The translations under genes were made by a program, and so were the position numbers. Below, in pieces: positions 8,833 to 18,309 of a DNA stretch of 64,000 nt; position 1 is the stretch's first letter, and every line of letters begins with the position of its first letter. The stretch is from Myxococcales bacterium (GTDB lineage Bacteria; Myxococcota_A; Polyangia; Polyangiales; Polyangiaceae): NCBI GenBank assembly GCA_016703425.1, contig JADJCA010000001.1, positions 1,378,536-1,442,535 on the forward strand, in the 5' to 3' direction. The notes below the pieces were generated by a model. It worked only from the letters and a program-made list of their open reading frames with translations. It was not told the origin of the DNA and searched no databases.

Positions 8833-9867
8833 ATGATCGATCTCCGGAGCGACACGGTGACGCAGCCGACGCCGGCCATGCGCGCTGCGATGGCGGCGGC
8901 CCCGGTCGGCGACGACGTCTACGGCGAAGACCCGTCGGTGCGCGAGCTCGAAGCCCGCATCGCGAGGATGCTCGGCAAGCCAGCCGCCTTGTTCGTGACG
9001 TCGGGCACCATGGGCAACCAGCTGGCCATTCGCTGCAGCACCGAGCCCGGCGACGAGGTCATCGTCGGCGAGGGCGCCCACCCGGTCTTCCACGAATCGG
9101 GGGCCGCGCCGGTGCTCTCGGGCGTTCAGTTCGCGATCGCCGGTCGGGGCGGACTGTTCACCGCCGAAGACGCCGAGCGCGAAATCAAGCCGCGCGCCTA
9201 CACCTCCCCCCGCACGTCGCTCATCTGCGTGGAAAACACGCACAATCGCGCGGGCGGTCGAATCTTTCCCGAAGCCGAGATCGAGCGCATCGGCGCCGTC
9301 GCCCGGGCCAACGGCCTCGCGTTTCACCTCGACGGCGCGCGCCTCTGGAACACTCACGTGGCTTCGAAGCTCCCGCTCGCGCGCCTCGCCGCGCCCTTCG
9401 ATACGGTGAGCATTTGTTTCTCCAAGGGACTGGGCGCCCCCGTCGGGAGCGCCCTTCTTGGCACGGCGGCGCTCGTGGAGAAGGCGCGTCGCTTTCGCAA
9501 GATGTGGGGCGGCGGCATGCGGCAGGCGGGCATCTTGGCGGCGGCTGCTCTCTACGCGCTGGACCATCACGTCGAACGGCTCCAGGAAGACCACGACAAG
9601 GCTCGGGCGCTCGGCCAAAAGCTCGCGTCCGTGCCTGGGCTCGTCGTCGACGAAGCGAGCATCGACACCAACATCGTCAACATCGACGTGGAGCGCCTCG
9701 CGCCGGAGGCGGTCTCCGCGGAGGCGCGAGCCCGCGGCCTCTTGCTGAACCCATCGGCGCCGGGGCGCCTTCGCGCCGTGCTTCACCTGGACGTTCGCCG
9801 CGAGGACATCGCCCGATGCGCCGCGATCCTTGCCGAGTCCTTGGAAGCGGTCCGCGCGCGCACATGA
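8833..9867 (+). CDS. ltaE: Low-specificity L-threonine aldolase
   Basis: A 344-residue PLP enzyme of the beta-eliminating lyase family. It opens MIDLRSDTVTQPTPAMR, and has the cofactor-binding turn VTSGTMGNQLA, HLDGARLWN with the conserved Asp, and the Schiff-base Lys in ICFSKGLGAPVGS. Length matches the family. Reaction: retro-aldol cleavage of L-threonine or allo-threonine to glycine and acetaldehyde, in the cytoplasm. The stop overlaps the start of the downstream lipoprotein gene (ATGA). It is divergent from the GMC unit with about 120 bases between them, the part next to 8640-8710 being relatively AT-rich. Confidence 0.93.
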   Translation: MIDLRSDTVTQPTPAMRAAMAAAPVGDDVYGEDPSVRELEARIARMLGKPAALFVTSGTMGNQLAIRCSTEPGDEVIVGEGAHPVFHESGAAPVLSGVQFAIAGRGGLFTAEDAEREIKPRAYTSPRTSLICVENTHNRAGGRIFPEAEIERIGAVARANGLAFHLDGARLWNTHVASKLPLARLAAPFDTVSICFSKGLGAPVGSALLGTAALVEKARRFRKMWGGGMRQAGILAAAALYALDHHVERLQEDHDKARALGQKLASVPGLVVDEASIDTNIVNIDVERLAPEAVSAEARARGLLLNPSAPGRLRAVLHLDVRREDIARCAAILAESLEAVRART

Positions 9868-10953
9868 AGGCTCGCAGCGCGATGACGGCGCTCGCCTGCG
9901 TCGCCACCTTGGCGTGCGGACCGTCGCGCGACACATCCTTCGTCCGCGCCCTGGCGGCGGGCGATCGCGCGAAAACGTCGGGTCGCCACGGCGAAGCCGC
10001 AACCCTCTACGAGCAGGCGGCGACGGTGCCCAAGGAGCCGCGGGAGCGCGACTACGCGACGTTCCTCGCCGCGTCGAGCTACGCGCAAAGCGGAAACCGG
10101 CAGGACGCCGCCCGCCTCTACGACGCGCTTCAGGCGGGGCGCGGCGAATACGCCACGCGCGCACGCTTCGAACGCGCCCTCCTTGACCTTGCCGTCGACG
10201 AAGAACAAGGCCTCGCGGCGCTCCTCGCTTTCGCCATCGCGCACCCGGAGAGCGCCCTCGCGCGGCGCGCCCTCCTTCTCGTCGCGGAGCGCCGAGCTGG
10301 AAGCGAGGGCCCACAGCGCCTCGCGTTCTTCGAGGCCCACCTAAAGCACTTCGTGAAGACCGACATGGAGGAGCGCGTGCGTTACGAAATGGCCAACGCC
10401 CGCGAGCTCGCCGACGATCTCCGCGGCGCAAAAGCGGCGTTCATCGCCCTCGCGCACGACTTTCCCTATCCGCAGGGAGCGCTTCGCGACGACGCGCTCT
10501 TTCGCGCCGCCGAACTTGAGCTGCGCGAGGGAAATGCGAGGGCCGCCATCGGCCTCTTGGAAGAACTGCTGGCGGACCGCGAGACCACGAGCCTCGTCGG
10601 CTCCTACGAGCGTCGGCGATACGTCCCGGCGGCGCTCCGGGTCGCGGAAATCTATCGCGATCGCCTGAAGGACGTGCCCCGCACGCGCCGCCTACCTTCG
10701 GGTGGTCGACGACTTTCACCATACGACGTCGCGCGACGACGCCCTCTTCGAGGTGGCTCTGCTCGACCTCAGCGCGCGCGGCGCCGAGGCCGCGTGCGAG
10801 ACGATGCGCAAGCTGGCGAAGACGATGCCCACGTCGCGCTACGCGAGGTGCAGCGCCGTGATTTGCAACGAAGCGGCCAAGGCCCCTGGGGCTTGTCCGG
10901 ACTACATCGAGAGAAGGATCAGAACGGCATCGGCGGCGGCATCGGCGCGGTAG
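9864..10953 (+). CDS. TPR-like lipoprotein (frameshifted)
   Basis: About 362 residues. The N-terminus is a lipoprotein signal (MKARSAMTALACVATLACGP, lipobox TLAC). The body is Ala-rich alpha-helical with TPR-like repeats such as GDRAKTSGRHGEAATLYEQA and FRAAELELREGNARAAIGLL. Near 10677-10681 the frame breaks at a CCCC run; removing one C restores DVPARAAYLRVVDDFHH and continues to the Cys-containing end at 10953. Probably a periplasmic scaffold; no enzyme motif. The start overlaps the ltaE stop (ATGA), so the pair is co-transcribed, although no functional link is apparent. Confidence 0.75.
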
Positions 10954-10969
10954 GCGCCGATGGCGAGCG

Positions 10970-11377
10970 TCACGGCTCCTCTTCCTTCTCTTCCTCTTCT
11001 TCGTCGAGGTCGTCGTACTCCTCGTCGTCGTCCTCTTCGTCTTCGTCTTCCTCGAAGTCCTTGTCTTCGTCTTCTTCCTCGGCGTCGCCGGCGGGCGCCT
11101 TCTTTTCGAACTTGATGTCGACACCGAGATCGCCGAGCTGGGTGTCGAGCAGCTCGAACAACTCGTCGGCGTCGTCGCCGGACCACTCATCGAGGAGGTC
11201 GGTGAGAAATTCGAAGAAGTCGCCGCTGTCGAGGCGGCGTTCGATCTCCTCGACCTGCTCCTCCGTAAACGACTCCATGATGTCCTCACGGAGCGTTTCG
11301 GTGTCGCCCTCTTCGATCGCATCCTGCGCCGAGAGTCGAATCTGCTTCACGGCACGCTTGTCGAGATGAATCTCCAT
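10970..11377 (-). CDS. Small protein with a very acidic C-terminal tail
   Basis: 135 residues from the ATG at 11377. The first 95 residues are an ordinary alpha-helical domain (MEIHLDKRAVKQIRLSAQDA, then ESFTEEQVEEIERRLDSGDF). The last 40 are nearly all Glu and Asp, written by GAG/GAA/GAC-rich DNA that shows as CTTCCTCTTCTTCGTC on the plus strand. Acidic tails of this type occur in nucleic-acid-mimicking or histone-chaperone-like proteins, but no family is recognised. A longer N-terminus reaching 11551 is possible and less likely. Confidence 0.6.
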   Translation of the reverse strand: MEIHLDKRAVKQIRLSAQDAIEEGDTETLREDIMESFTEEQVEEIERRLDSGDFFEFLTDLLDEWSGDDADELFELLDTQLGDLGVDIKFEKKAPAGDAEEEDEDKDFEEDEDEEDDDEEYDDLDEEEEEKEEEP

Positions 11378-11528
11378 CAGAGTGACTCCGAATCTCCACG
11401 CCGAATACGTGATCGCGGAGCGCGCTGTCAATACGGTGAGTCTCCTTTGCGAAGGAAAGACTCTCGCCGCGTACGCGCTGCTCCTTTTGGGCGTCGGTCG
11501 AGAACGCCATCGACCTGTGCTGACCGGC

Positions 11529-12203
11529 ATGGCGTATCCTCCCGCCAGCATGTTCGCCGTGGGCGAGATACTTGCGGCCCTCTCGGCGGCGGCGGCGTCA
11601 GCGGTGGCCGCGAGCCCGGCGACCGATGCGACGGCCGGTGCCAGCGCGCCCCAGCCGCCGCAGATTCAGTACGGCGTGGCACTGACCATCGAGCAGGTCG
11701 TGGGGGCGGGACCGCTCTGCGTGGCGCCGTGCATTCTGACCTCTGGCGGGGGCATTTCGATGCGGGCGGGGCAGCGCTCGCGCGGGCCGCTCTATTGGGG
11801 CCTTGCCTACGAGCTCTCGAAGCAGGGCTCGAACAACATCTATCGGCTTGGCATCCTCCAACAGGTGCGCGCCGAGGGGCGCTACTACGTCGAGACGGGC
11901 CGGGTGACGGTCCCCTTCGTGCAATTCGCCGCCGGTGCAGCCGGCTACGGCAACGAGTGGGGGGTGGAGACGCTGGGGCCGCTCGTGTCGACGGGCGTGG
12001 GAGCACAATTTCAGATCGCCCGCGACACGGTGGTCGGGCTCGGCATCGCGTACCGGGCGCTTTGGCTTAGCTCGTTCACCGACTCGGCAGGGCTCGTCCG
12101 AGGCGGCGGCATTGCGTCGCTCGTTGGCTTTGATCTCCAGCTCGAGGGGCTCGACGTCTGGCCGTTCTCAACGCCGAGCAACTCAACGGCCTGGGCTCGT
12201 TGA
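11529..12203 (+). CDS. Probable exported outer-membrane beta-barrel-like protein
   Basis: 224 residues from the ATG at 11529 (alternative ATG at 11550). A signal-peptide-like stretch (FAVGEILAALSAAAASAVAA) is followed by alternating Gly/aromatic beta segments (IQYGVALTIEQVVGAG, GPLYWGLAYELSK, VVGLGIAYRALWLSSF), the pattern of a small outer-membrane barrel. Cysteines in PLCVAPCIL may form a disulfide. No family name can be given. It precedes a cytoplasmic FHA gene on the same strand by 6 bases. Confidence 0.55.
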   Translation: MAYPPASMFAVGEILAALSAAAASAVAASPATDATAGASAPQPPQIQYGVALTIEQVVGAGPLCVAPCILTSGGGISMRAGQRSRGPLYWGLAYELSKQGSNNIYRLGILQQVRAEGRYYVETGRVTVPFVQFAAGAAGYGNEWGVETLGPLVSTGVGAQFQIARDTVVGLGIAYRALWLSSFTDSAGLVRGGGIASLVGFDLQLEGLDVWPFSTPSNSTAWAR

Positions 12204-12209
12204 AGCAAG

Positions 12210-13484
12210 ATGTTCCCCAACGCCCCGCACGGCGTCCTTGACGTGGCCGAAGGTTTGTCCGATCACCGAACCGTGGTTTGCGCGACCTGCGGCCGGGACA
12301 ATCCCGCGCGCCTCACCTTCTGCGAGGACTGCGGAGCGCGCCTTGCGGCGCGGGTCTCCGCTCCGACGCCGCCCGTGGGCGTTCGCGTCGACACCAACGG
12401 TGCTTTCCGGCCTCCCGCTCCCGACTTGAGCTTCAACAAGAGCGAGCCGCCGAAGGAGGGAGCCGGCTCGTCACGCCCATCGGCGCCACGACCGTCGGCG
12501 CCAGACTTGTTGGCCCAAGCCGAGATTGCGCCGATGGCCATCCAAATCGCGGCGCCGCCGGAATTGCCTCTCGTGGCCGAACGGGGGCGTGCTTGCCCCC
12601 GCTGCCGTGGCCTCTGCGACACGGCGGCGGCCTTCTGTAGGTTCTGCGGGGCTACGCTGGCTGAACCCGACCGCACGGCACGCGCCGAGACAAACCTTGT
12701 CCCCGCGCTCGTCCGAGCGCGCGTCGTGAGCATTGGTCCCGACGGCGCCGCGAACGCGACCTTCGAGCTGACGGAGCGCCTCGACATCGGCCGCTCCGAG
12801 GGCGACGTCATCATCACCTGGGACCCGTACTTGTCACCGCGGCACCTCCGCCTCGAAGCAGGGCCCGGCGTCCTCGTCGCGCGCGACCTTGGTTCCGTCA
12901 ATGGTACGTTCGTCCGCGTGAGAGGGCCGGCGCCGGAAAACGGCGCGGTTGCGACGGGCATCGAGGCGCATGACGCGGCCAGCGCTTTGAACAAGGGAGT
13001 GCCGCTCGAGGACCAAGATTTGATACTCCTCGGGCAACAGGTGATAAGGTTTGAGGTTGTGAAGGACGCGGAGGCGGGTTTTGGCCCGGCGACTCAGCAC
13101 GGCACTGCCCTCTTCGGTACGCCCGCTGGTCCGGTTTACGCTCGTCTCTGTCAACGTACGGTCGAAGGGGTCACACGAGACGTGTTCCACGTGAGGAAAG
13201 ACGAAGTCGCACTCGGGCGCGAGCTCGGCGATTTCGTGTTCACCGACGACGCCTTCCTCTCGCGGCGGCACGCCCTCGTGCGTCGCGACGCGAAGACCGG
13301 TACGTTCTCTCTGCACGATGCCGGTTCGTCGAACGGAACGTTCTTGCGTGCCCGGGGCGAGATGCCCATCGCGCCGGGCGACGAGATCCGCATCGGTCAG
13401 CAGCTGTTTCGCATTGAACCGGGTCCCGCGCAGGGCGAGCCCGTGGCCGCCACCGGGCCGGCGGCCACACGCAGGGTTTCGTGA
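12210..13484 (+). CDS. Double zinc-ribbon, double FHA-domain protein
   Basis: 424 residues. Two zinc ribbons (VCATCGRDNPARLTFCEDCG near 23-42 and ACPRCRGLCDTAAAFCRFCG near 128-147) precede two FHA domains. The first has IGRSEGDVIITWDPYLSPRH and GSVNGTFV; the second has LGRELGDFVFTDDAFLSRRH and GSSNGTFL. FHA domains bind phosphothreonine, so this is probably an adaptor reading Ser/Thr kinase activity. The gene lies 9 bases upstream of a PP2C phosphatase, and a membrane Ser/Thr kinase gene is 2 kb away, which supports a phospho-Thr signalling role. Confidence 0.85.
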   Translation: MFPNAPHGVLDVAEGLSDHRTVVCATCGRDNPARLTFCEDCGARLAARVSAPTPPVGVRVDTNGAFRPPAPDLSFNKSEPPKEGAGSSRPSAPRPSAPDLLAQAEIAPMAIQIAAPPELPLVAERGRACPRCRGLCDTAAAFCRFCGATLAEPDRTARAETNLVPALVRARVVSIGPDGAANATFELTERLDIGRSEGDVIITWDPYLSPRHLRLEAGPGVLVARDLGSVNGTFVRVRGPAPENGAVATGIEAHDAASALNKGVPLEDQDLILLGQQVIRFEVVKDAEAGFGPATQHGTALFGTPAGPVYARLCQRTVEGVTRDVFHVRKDEVALGRELGDFVFTDDAFLSRRHALVRRDAKTGTFSLHDAGSSNGTFLRARGEMPIAPGDEIRIGQQLFRIEPGPAQGEPVAATGPAATRRVS

Positions 13485-13493
13485 GGAGCACAC

Positions 13494-14696
13494 GTGAGCC
13501 AACCTGACGCGCCGGTGTCGACGGATGCAGTGGCGGAGCCCGCCGCAGCGCAGGCTGCGGGAACGCCGCCGGCGGGAGCCTCGCCGACGCCGCCGCCTGT
13601 CGGTCTGCACGTTTTCGCCCGCACTGACGTCGGGCAAGTGCGCGAGCACAACGAAGACAACTTCATCGTCGCCGACCTTACCCGACGCGCGCGTGGCCTC
13701 CAGGAAGGCAGCCGCGTCACAACGGTGGGCAAGCAGGGCCACCTCTTTGCGGTCTGCGACGGTATGGGTGGCGCCGCCGCCGGCGAAATCGCGAGCCAGA
13801 TGGCCATCGACATCATCTACGAACGGATGATCGACGGCCTCTCGCCCGATGCGCCCCTCGAGCGCGACGAGCTCGCGCGTCGCCTCGTTCGCGCCGTCGA
13901 GACGGCCGGCCTCCGCATCTTCCAAGAGGCCAAGGCCGATCGCACGCGACGCGGAATGGGCACGACGGTCACCGCCGCCGCGTTGCTCGACGGGACCTTG
14001 TTCCTCGCGCAGGTCGGCGACTCACGTGGCTACATCTTGCGGGGCGAGACCCTCGTGCAAGTGACGCGCGACCAGTCGCTCGTGAATCAGCTCATCGAAG
14101 CGGGGCAGCTCACCGAAGAAGAGGCCGAGACCTTCGAGCACAACAACATCATCCTCCAGGCGCTCGGGACCGCGGACACGGTGCAGGTCGACCTCACCTT
14201 CGCGTCGCTCGTCAAAGGCGACGTGCTGATGCTCTGCTCCGACGGCCTCTCGGGCATGGTGCGCTTCGACGAGATCCGCGAGGTCTTGCGCACCTGCACC
14301 GAACCGCTCGACGCCTGCAAGGCGCTCACCGACAAGGCAAATCAGGCCGGAGGCCACGACAACATCACGGTCATCGTGGTGCGCTTCGACGGTGAGACGC
14401 TCTTGGCGGAGGCACCGGAGCCGCTCAAGTACCGCAAGTACTCGCTGCCAGAAGAGCACGGCGAGGTGACGCGGCCGCAAACGAGTCCCGATGCGAGCGC
14501 TGAGGTCCTCGCGCGGCGAGGCGACCCCGACGGCCCCGCTCAAGCGCCTCGCCCCGCGAGCGTCGCGCCGCCAGCGTTCGCAGACGACGAGCCCATCGAC
14601 ATCCCCGGAACGCACGTCCCGGTGCCGGTCGTAATCATGCTCGTGGTGGGTGTGCTCGCGCTGGTGGGCGCGACGGCCATGTTGTTCCTGCGATAG
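13494..14696 (+). CDS. PP2C-type Ser/Thr protein phosphatase, membrane-anchored
   Basis: 400 residues from a GTG start preceded by GAGGAG. The PP2C domain spans about 40-300 with the metal-binding motifs VREHNEDNF, VCDGMGGAAAGEIAS, LAQVGDSRGYILRG, MLCSDGLSG and GGHDNITVIVV. A Pro/Ala linker leads to a single C-terminal membrane helix (PVVIMLVVGVLALVGATAML), so the catalytic domain faces the cytoplasm. Role: Mg/Mn-dependent removal of phosphate from Ser/Thr, opposing Hanks-type kinases. It is in an operon with the FHA protein upstream. Confidence 0.92.
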   Translation: MSQPDAPVSTDAVAEPAAAQAAGTPPAGASPTPPPVGLHVFARTDVGQVREHNEDNFIVADLTRRARGLQEGSRVTTVGKQGHLFAVCDGMGGAAAGEIASQMAIDIIYERMIDGLSPDAPLERDELARRLVRAVETAGLRIFQEAKADRTRRGMGTTVTAAALLDGTLFLAQVGDSRGYILRGETLVQVTRDQSLVNQLIEAGQLTEEEAETFEHNNIILQALGTADTVQVDLTFASLVKGDVLMLCSDGLSGMVRFDEIREVLRTCTEPLDACKALTDKANQAGGHDNITVIVVRFDGETLLAEAPEPLKYRKYSLPEEHGEVTRPQTSPDASAEVLARRGDPDGPAQAPRPASVAPPAFADDEPIDIPGTHVPVPVVIMLVVGVLALVGATAMLFLR

Positions 14697-14729
14697 CGAA
14701 CGCGTCGGGAGCCTCGCCCGCAGGCTCCG

Positions 14730-15611
14730 TCAACGCGCCAACGGTGGGCTTGCGCCGGTCTGAGCCAGGACGTAGCGCGCCACGTCCTGGTTCGGGTCGA
14801 TGATGAGCGCGGCGCGTGCCGTTGACGTCGACGTAGCGGCGTCGCCACGAGCCCATTGCGCGACCGCGAGGAAGGAGAGCGCCACCGCGCGGTGCGCGTC
14901 GGTACTTGCTTCGCCGGCGATGCGCGCAAGCTCACGCTCCGCTTCAGCGTAGCGGCCTTGCCGAATCTGCCGACGTGCTGCCAAGAGCAGGACCTCCGGC
15001 GCTTCGGGAAAATGCCGGAGCGCGGTGTCGAGCGCGGCGTCCCCATCGCCAACGCGCCCCTGCCTGAGGTAGCTCTCGACGAGGCCCACGAAGCCGACGC
15101 TCTCGCCGGGCGCGACCTCGGTGAGCCGCAAGAACTGTTCGCGCGCCTCATCCCAAGCGGCGCGCTTGAAGAGCAAGCGACCTAGGTTCGCCCGCGACGG
15201 CGGAAAGCCAGGGTCGACCTTCAGCGCCGCGCGGTAGTGCGCCTCCGCTTCGGAGAGCTTGTCGTGCGCCTCGGCCCACAATCCCAGCGCGTGGTGGGGC
15301 GCGGGCAGGTTTGGATTGAGCACGCGTGCATGGCGCAAGGTGCGGCGCGCAGCCTCGCGTTCGCCGCGTTCAAGTTGGAGTAGGCCGAGGTTCACCCACG
15401 CCTCGGTGAAGCGCGGGCTGTACTCGATGGCCAGGGCCAGACGGGCCGCCGCGACCTCGAACTCACCGCCCGCGAGCGCGCGGGCGCCCGCCTCGTTCAG
15501 CTGAATCGCAGCGGGCGGCACCGGAGGATGCGACGCACACCCCGGAAGGCCGGCGGCGAGAACGACGACGCCGACCAGCCACCGCAACGTTTCGGCGAGA
15601 AGAGAGCGCAT
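14730..15611 (-). CDS. TPR-repeat lipoprotein
   Basis: 293 residues from the ATG at 15611, chosen because it opens a lipoprotein signal peptide (MRSLLAETLRWLVGVVVLAA followed by lipobox LPGC). The mature part is a row of TPR motifs (EAWVNLGLLQLERGEREAA, PPSRANLGRLLFKRAAWDEA, EVLLLAARRQIRQGRYAEAE). Probably a periplasmic or outer-membrane scaffold, similar to PilF-like TPR lipoproteins but with nothing specific enough to name it. Confidence 0.8.
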   Translation of the reverse strand: MRSLLAETLRWLVGVVVLAAGLPGCASHPPVPPAAIQLNEAGARALAGGEFEVAAARLALAIEYSPRFTEAWVNLGLLQLERGEREAARRTLRHARVLNPNLPAPHHALGLWAEAHDKLSEAEAHYRAALKVDPGFPPSRANLGRLLFKRAAWDEAREQFLRLTEVAPGESVGFVGLVESYLRQGRVGDGDAALDTALRHFPEAPEVLLLAARRQIRQGRYAEAERELARIAGEASTDAHRAVALSFLAVAQWARGDAATSTSTARAALIIDPNQDVARYVLAQTGASPPLAR

Positions 15612-15706
15612 GCCTCTCCATCGGCGGCGGCCCGAGGGAAGTTGCGGCGGGCCGGCAACATTCCGCACGGGCGCTCCGTGGATCGTTGCGCTATGGTCTG
15701 GCCCCG

Positions 15707-16012
15707 ATGCCAAAACCGACCGAGAAGCCGATCGAGACGGCGAGCGAGAAGACCTACGTGGTCGCGAGCCATGCGGCGCTTTTCGAGCTCACCGGCGGGC
15801 CAAAGAGCACCGACGAGGAGCGCTGCGACGTCTGTGGCGAGGCCGTGGCGGTGACCGCCGACGACACCTTTTCCGTTTCGGGCCGCGGCCGGTACCTCTG
15901 GACGCGCGGCGACGAGAGGCGCGCCGAGGAGCCACCGCTCTGCCCCGGCTGCGCTGCGGCCATCGGCATGACCGCGCTTCGCCTCTGGACTGCGCCCGAC
16001 GACGAGGGCTGA
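15707..16012 (+). CDS. Small zinc-ribbon-like protein of unknown function
   Basis: 101 residues from the ATG at 15707. Two CxxC pairs (CDVC and CPGC) about 45 residues apart suggest one zinc-binding site. The rest is charged and soluble (FSVSGRGRYLWTRGDERRAE between the pairs). No family recognised. It stands alone between two minus-strand genes. Confidence 0.65.
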   Translation: MPKPTEKPIETASEKTYVVASHAALFELTGGPKSTDEERCDVCGEAVAVTADDTFSVSGRGRYLWTRGDERRAEEPPLCPGCAAAIGMTALRLWTAPDDEG

Positions 16013-16052
16013 CAGACGACTGGTCCCGTGGGGTGTGCGGCGCCTGCGAGGT

Positions 16053-16844
16053 CTACTGAATGGGGCTCTTCGACGGCGGCGGCGGCATGGGCGGTCGCAT
16101 CCGAAGTCGCTCCAGACACAGGGCCCGAATGGACCGCGGGACCCGCGGCGAACGGACGACGAACGTCAGCTCCTGGCGCAAGAGCACGCTCGAGAGGGCG
16201 GCCGCCACGGCCGGCGGCGTGTCGGGATTGAGGAGCACGGCCATGCGCACGCGACTGCGATGGATCCACTTCGGCGAACGCGAGATCTCAGCCAAGACAT
16301 CGGGCCTGCCGGGCCGCTTGGCCGCGAGGCGAAGCACGTCTTCCTCGACGAGCCTCGGACTTCCGAGGAGGCGACGAATCACATCGGGGTGCGGGTCGTT
16401 GAGGAGCCGTTCGATCATCTCGCGGGTCGGGCGACGGGCGAGGGACTTTCGCTCACCCAAGGTCACCGGGCGACCAAAGCCGTAGTCCGGCGGCCGCGTC
16501 GTGCGCGGCGGAAGCGAGCGCCCCACCGGCGACGGCGGAGGCAACCTCAGCGCGCGCTCCAGTGACAGAAGGGCCCCGCCGGCCGCCTCTTCTCGCAGTC
16601 GCTGGACCTCCTCGGTCGTATCGGAACGGCTCGCAACGTCGCTCAGCGTGAGTACGAACTCGCGCGCTGCATCGTCCATGCTCTCGGCTCGGCGACACAG
16701 CTCGTCGAGCATCTCGGCGAAGGCCGGGCGGTGGCTCGCGGAAACGGTGCGCACCACATGAGCGACGTACGACGATCGGAGGTCCGCCTCTTGAATCCCG
16801 AGCGTCGCGCGAAGCAACGCCTCGGCATCACGCGGCCCCGCCAC
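16053..16844 (-). CDS. Alpha-helical HEAT-like repeat protein
   Basis: 263 residues from a GTG at 16844, which lies one base after the stop of the kinase gene upstream. The C-terminal half shows HEAT-like units (IERLLNDPHPDVIRRLLGSP, EDVLRLAAKRP, RVRMAVLLNPDTPPAVAAAL). No catalytic motif. The tight spacing suggests an operon with the kinase, so it may be a kinase substrate or regulator (inference only). Confidence 0.65.
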   Translation of the reverse strand: MAGPRDAEALLRATLGIQEADLRSSYVAHVVRTVSASHRPAFAEMLDELCRRAESMDDAAREFVLTLSDVASRSDTTEEVQRLREEAAGGALLSLERALRLPPPSPVGRSLPPRTTRPPDYGFGRPVTLGERKSLARRPTREMIERLLNDPHPDVIRRLLGSPRLVEEDVLRLAAKRPGRPDVLAEISRSPKWIHRSRVRMAVLLNPDTPPAVAAALSSVLLRQELTFVVRSPRVPRSIRALCLERLRMRPPMPPPPSKSPIQ

Positions 16845-16845
16845 G

Positions 16846-18309
16846 TCAGAACCCCATTTTTTCGACGTCGCTCTGCGGCTTCGCGGGCTTCGCCGGTGCC
16901 GGAGCCACCGGCGCGGGCGCGGCGCCAACAACGGCGGGCTTGTTGCGGCGCCCCTTGCCTTCGGCACGCGCATCGAGCTTCTCGTCCTTCTTGGGATCGG
17001 CCGGGGTCTTCGATTCAACTGACCCGACGGGCGACGCTGGAGGAAGCGACTCCACCTTGGCCTCCACCTTCGCCTCGACCTTGGCGGCCTCGGGCGCTTT
17101 GACCTCGACGGGCGGCTTCGGCGTCTCCGGTGTGGAGGCGACGGCCGCCGCCTTGTTGGTGCTTCGGCCCACGACGACGAAGGCACCGCCGCCGATGACC
17201 AAGAGCCCCATCAGCGCGGCGCCAACGACCAAGCCTGCGCTCGTCTTCGGCTTGGAGCCTTGAGCGCCGTCGACCATGCCGCTGTAGGTGCGTGCGATGG
17301 GGGCGCCCGTCGTGGCGTTGGCGTTGAGCGCCGGAGCAGCGCCTTGGCCGGCGACCACCGACTGCGCCATCGCGGAAGGTGGCGTCATGCCGAAGGGGCG
17401 GCTCGGCTCTGGCTGCCGCGGCGTCGCAGCGAGGAGGTTGGGCGTGCTCACCGATACGCCGGCGTTCTGGAACACCGCGTGGAGACTCTCGCCGAACTCC
17501 TTGGCGCTCTGAAAGCGATGGTCGGGCTGGCGCGCGGCAGCTTTCGCCCACCACTCGTCGAAGCCCTGAGGAACGGAGGCCGCGCGAGACGGGATCGGCA
17601 ACTCCGACACGATGATCTTCACCAGGAGGTCACCGAGCGCCTCGCTCTCGAACGGCAATCGGCCGGTGACACACTGGAACGCGATGACCGCGAGGGACCA
17701 GAGATCGCTTCGGTAGTCGACGGCCTTGATGCCCTGAGCCTGCTCCGGGCTCATGTAATAGGGCGTTCCGAGCATGGCGCCGGTCTTCGTGTTGCTGCTG
17801 CCATCGAGCCCCGTCGAATTGCTCTTCGCGATGCCGAAATCGAGCACCTTGGCGATCTCTCGATCGTCGTCTCTCACGAGGAAGATGTTGTCGGGCTTGA
17901 GGTCGCGATGAACGATGCCCAGCGAGTGCGCCTTGGTGAGGGCGCGACAAACCTGCATGATCACCGTCGCCGTCTCAGTCGGCGCGAGCCGGCCGACACG
18001 CGTCAGGCGCTTGCCCAAGTCTTCCCCGTCGAGGAGCTCCATGGCGATGTAGGGGCGCCCCTCGGAGATCCCATGGTCGAGGATCTGCACGACGTGGGGG
18101 CTCCGAAGCTGGGCCGCCGCCTTGGCTTCGCGTTCGAAGCGCTGCTGCGCCTCAGGGAGGGCGGCGAACTCGCCCTCGATGAACTTCACGGCGCAAGGGA
18201 TGTCGAGGCCAAGGTGGGTCGCGTGCCACACGGATCCCATGCCGCCCCTGCCGAGCATGCGATTCAACCGGAATCGCTCTGCGACCACCGCCCCTTCGAC
18301 GAGCTCCAC
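16846..18309 (-). CDS. Membrane-anchored Hanks-type Ser/Thr protein kinase
   Basis: 487 residues from the GTG at 18309; a longer form to 18525 is possible but its leader looks non-coding. The kinase domain covers about 1-275: P loop LGRGGMGSVW, Lys in CAVKFI, catalytic loop IVHRDLKPDNIFL, DFG in VLDFGIAKS, and MSPEQAQGIKAVDYRSDLWS. A Pro/Ala linker precedes one membrane helix (AALMGLLVIGGGAFVVV) and an outer Lys/Glu/Pro-rich tail. The architecture is typical of myxobacterial kinases. The FHA and PP2C genes nearby could be signalling partners. Confidence 0.92.
   Translation of the reverse strand: MELVEGAVVAERFRLNRMLGRGGMGSVWHATHLGLDIPCAVKFIEGEFAALPEAQQRFEREAKAAAQLRSPHVVQILDHGISEGRPYIAMELLDGEDLGKRLTRVGRLAPTETATVIMQVCRALTKAHSLGIVHRDLKPDNIFLVRDDDREIAKVLDFGIAKSNSTGLDGSSNTKTGAMLGTPYYMSPEQAQGIKAVDYRSDLWSLAVIAFQCVTGRLPFESEALGDLLVKIIVSELPIPSRAASVPQGFDEWWAKAAARQPDHRFQSAKEFGESLHAVFQNAGVSVSTPNLLAATPRQPEPSRPFGMTPPSAMAQSVVAGQGAAPALNANATTGAPIARTYSGMVDGAQGSKPKTSAGLVVGAALMGLLVIGGGAFVVVGRSTNKAAAVASTPETPKPPVEVKAPEAAKVEAKVEAKVESLPPASPVGSVESKTPADPKKDEKLDARAEGKGRRNKPAVVGAAPAPVAPAPAKPAKPQSDVEKMGF

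Noticed and set aside
8694..11369. Open frame of about 890 codons on the plus strand
   Set aside because: It crosses the threonine aldolase and TPR genes in another frame and ends in a Ser-rich run that is the antisense of the acidic tail gene.
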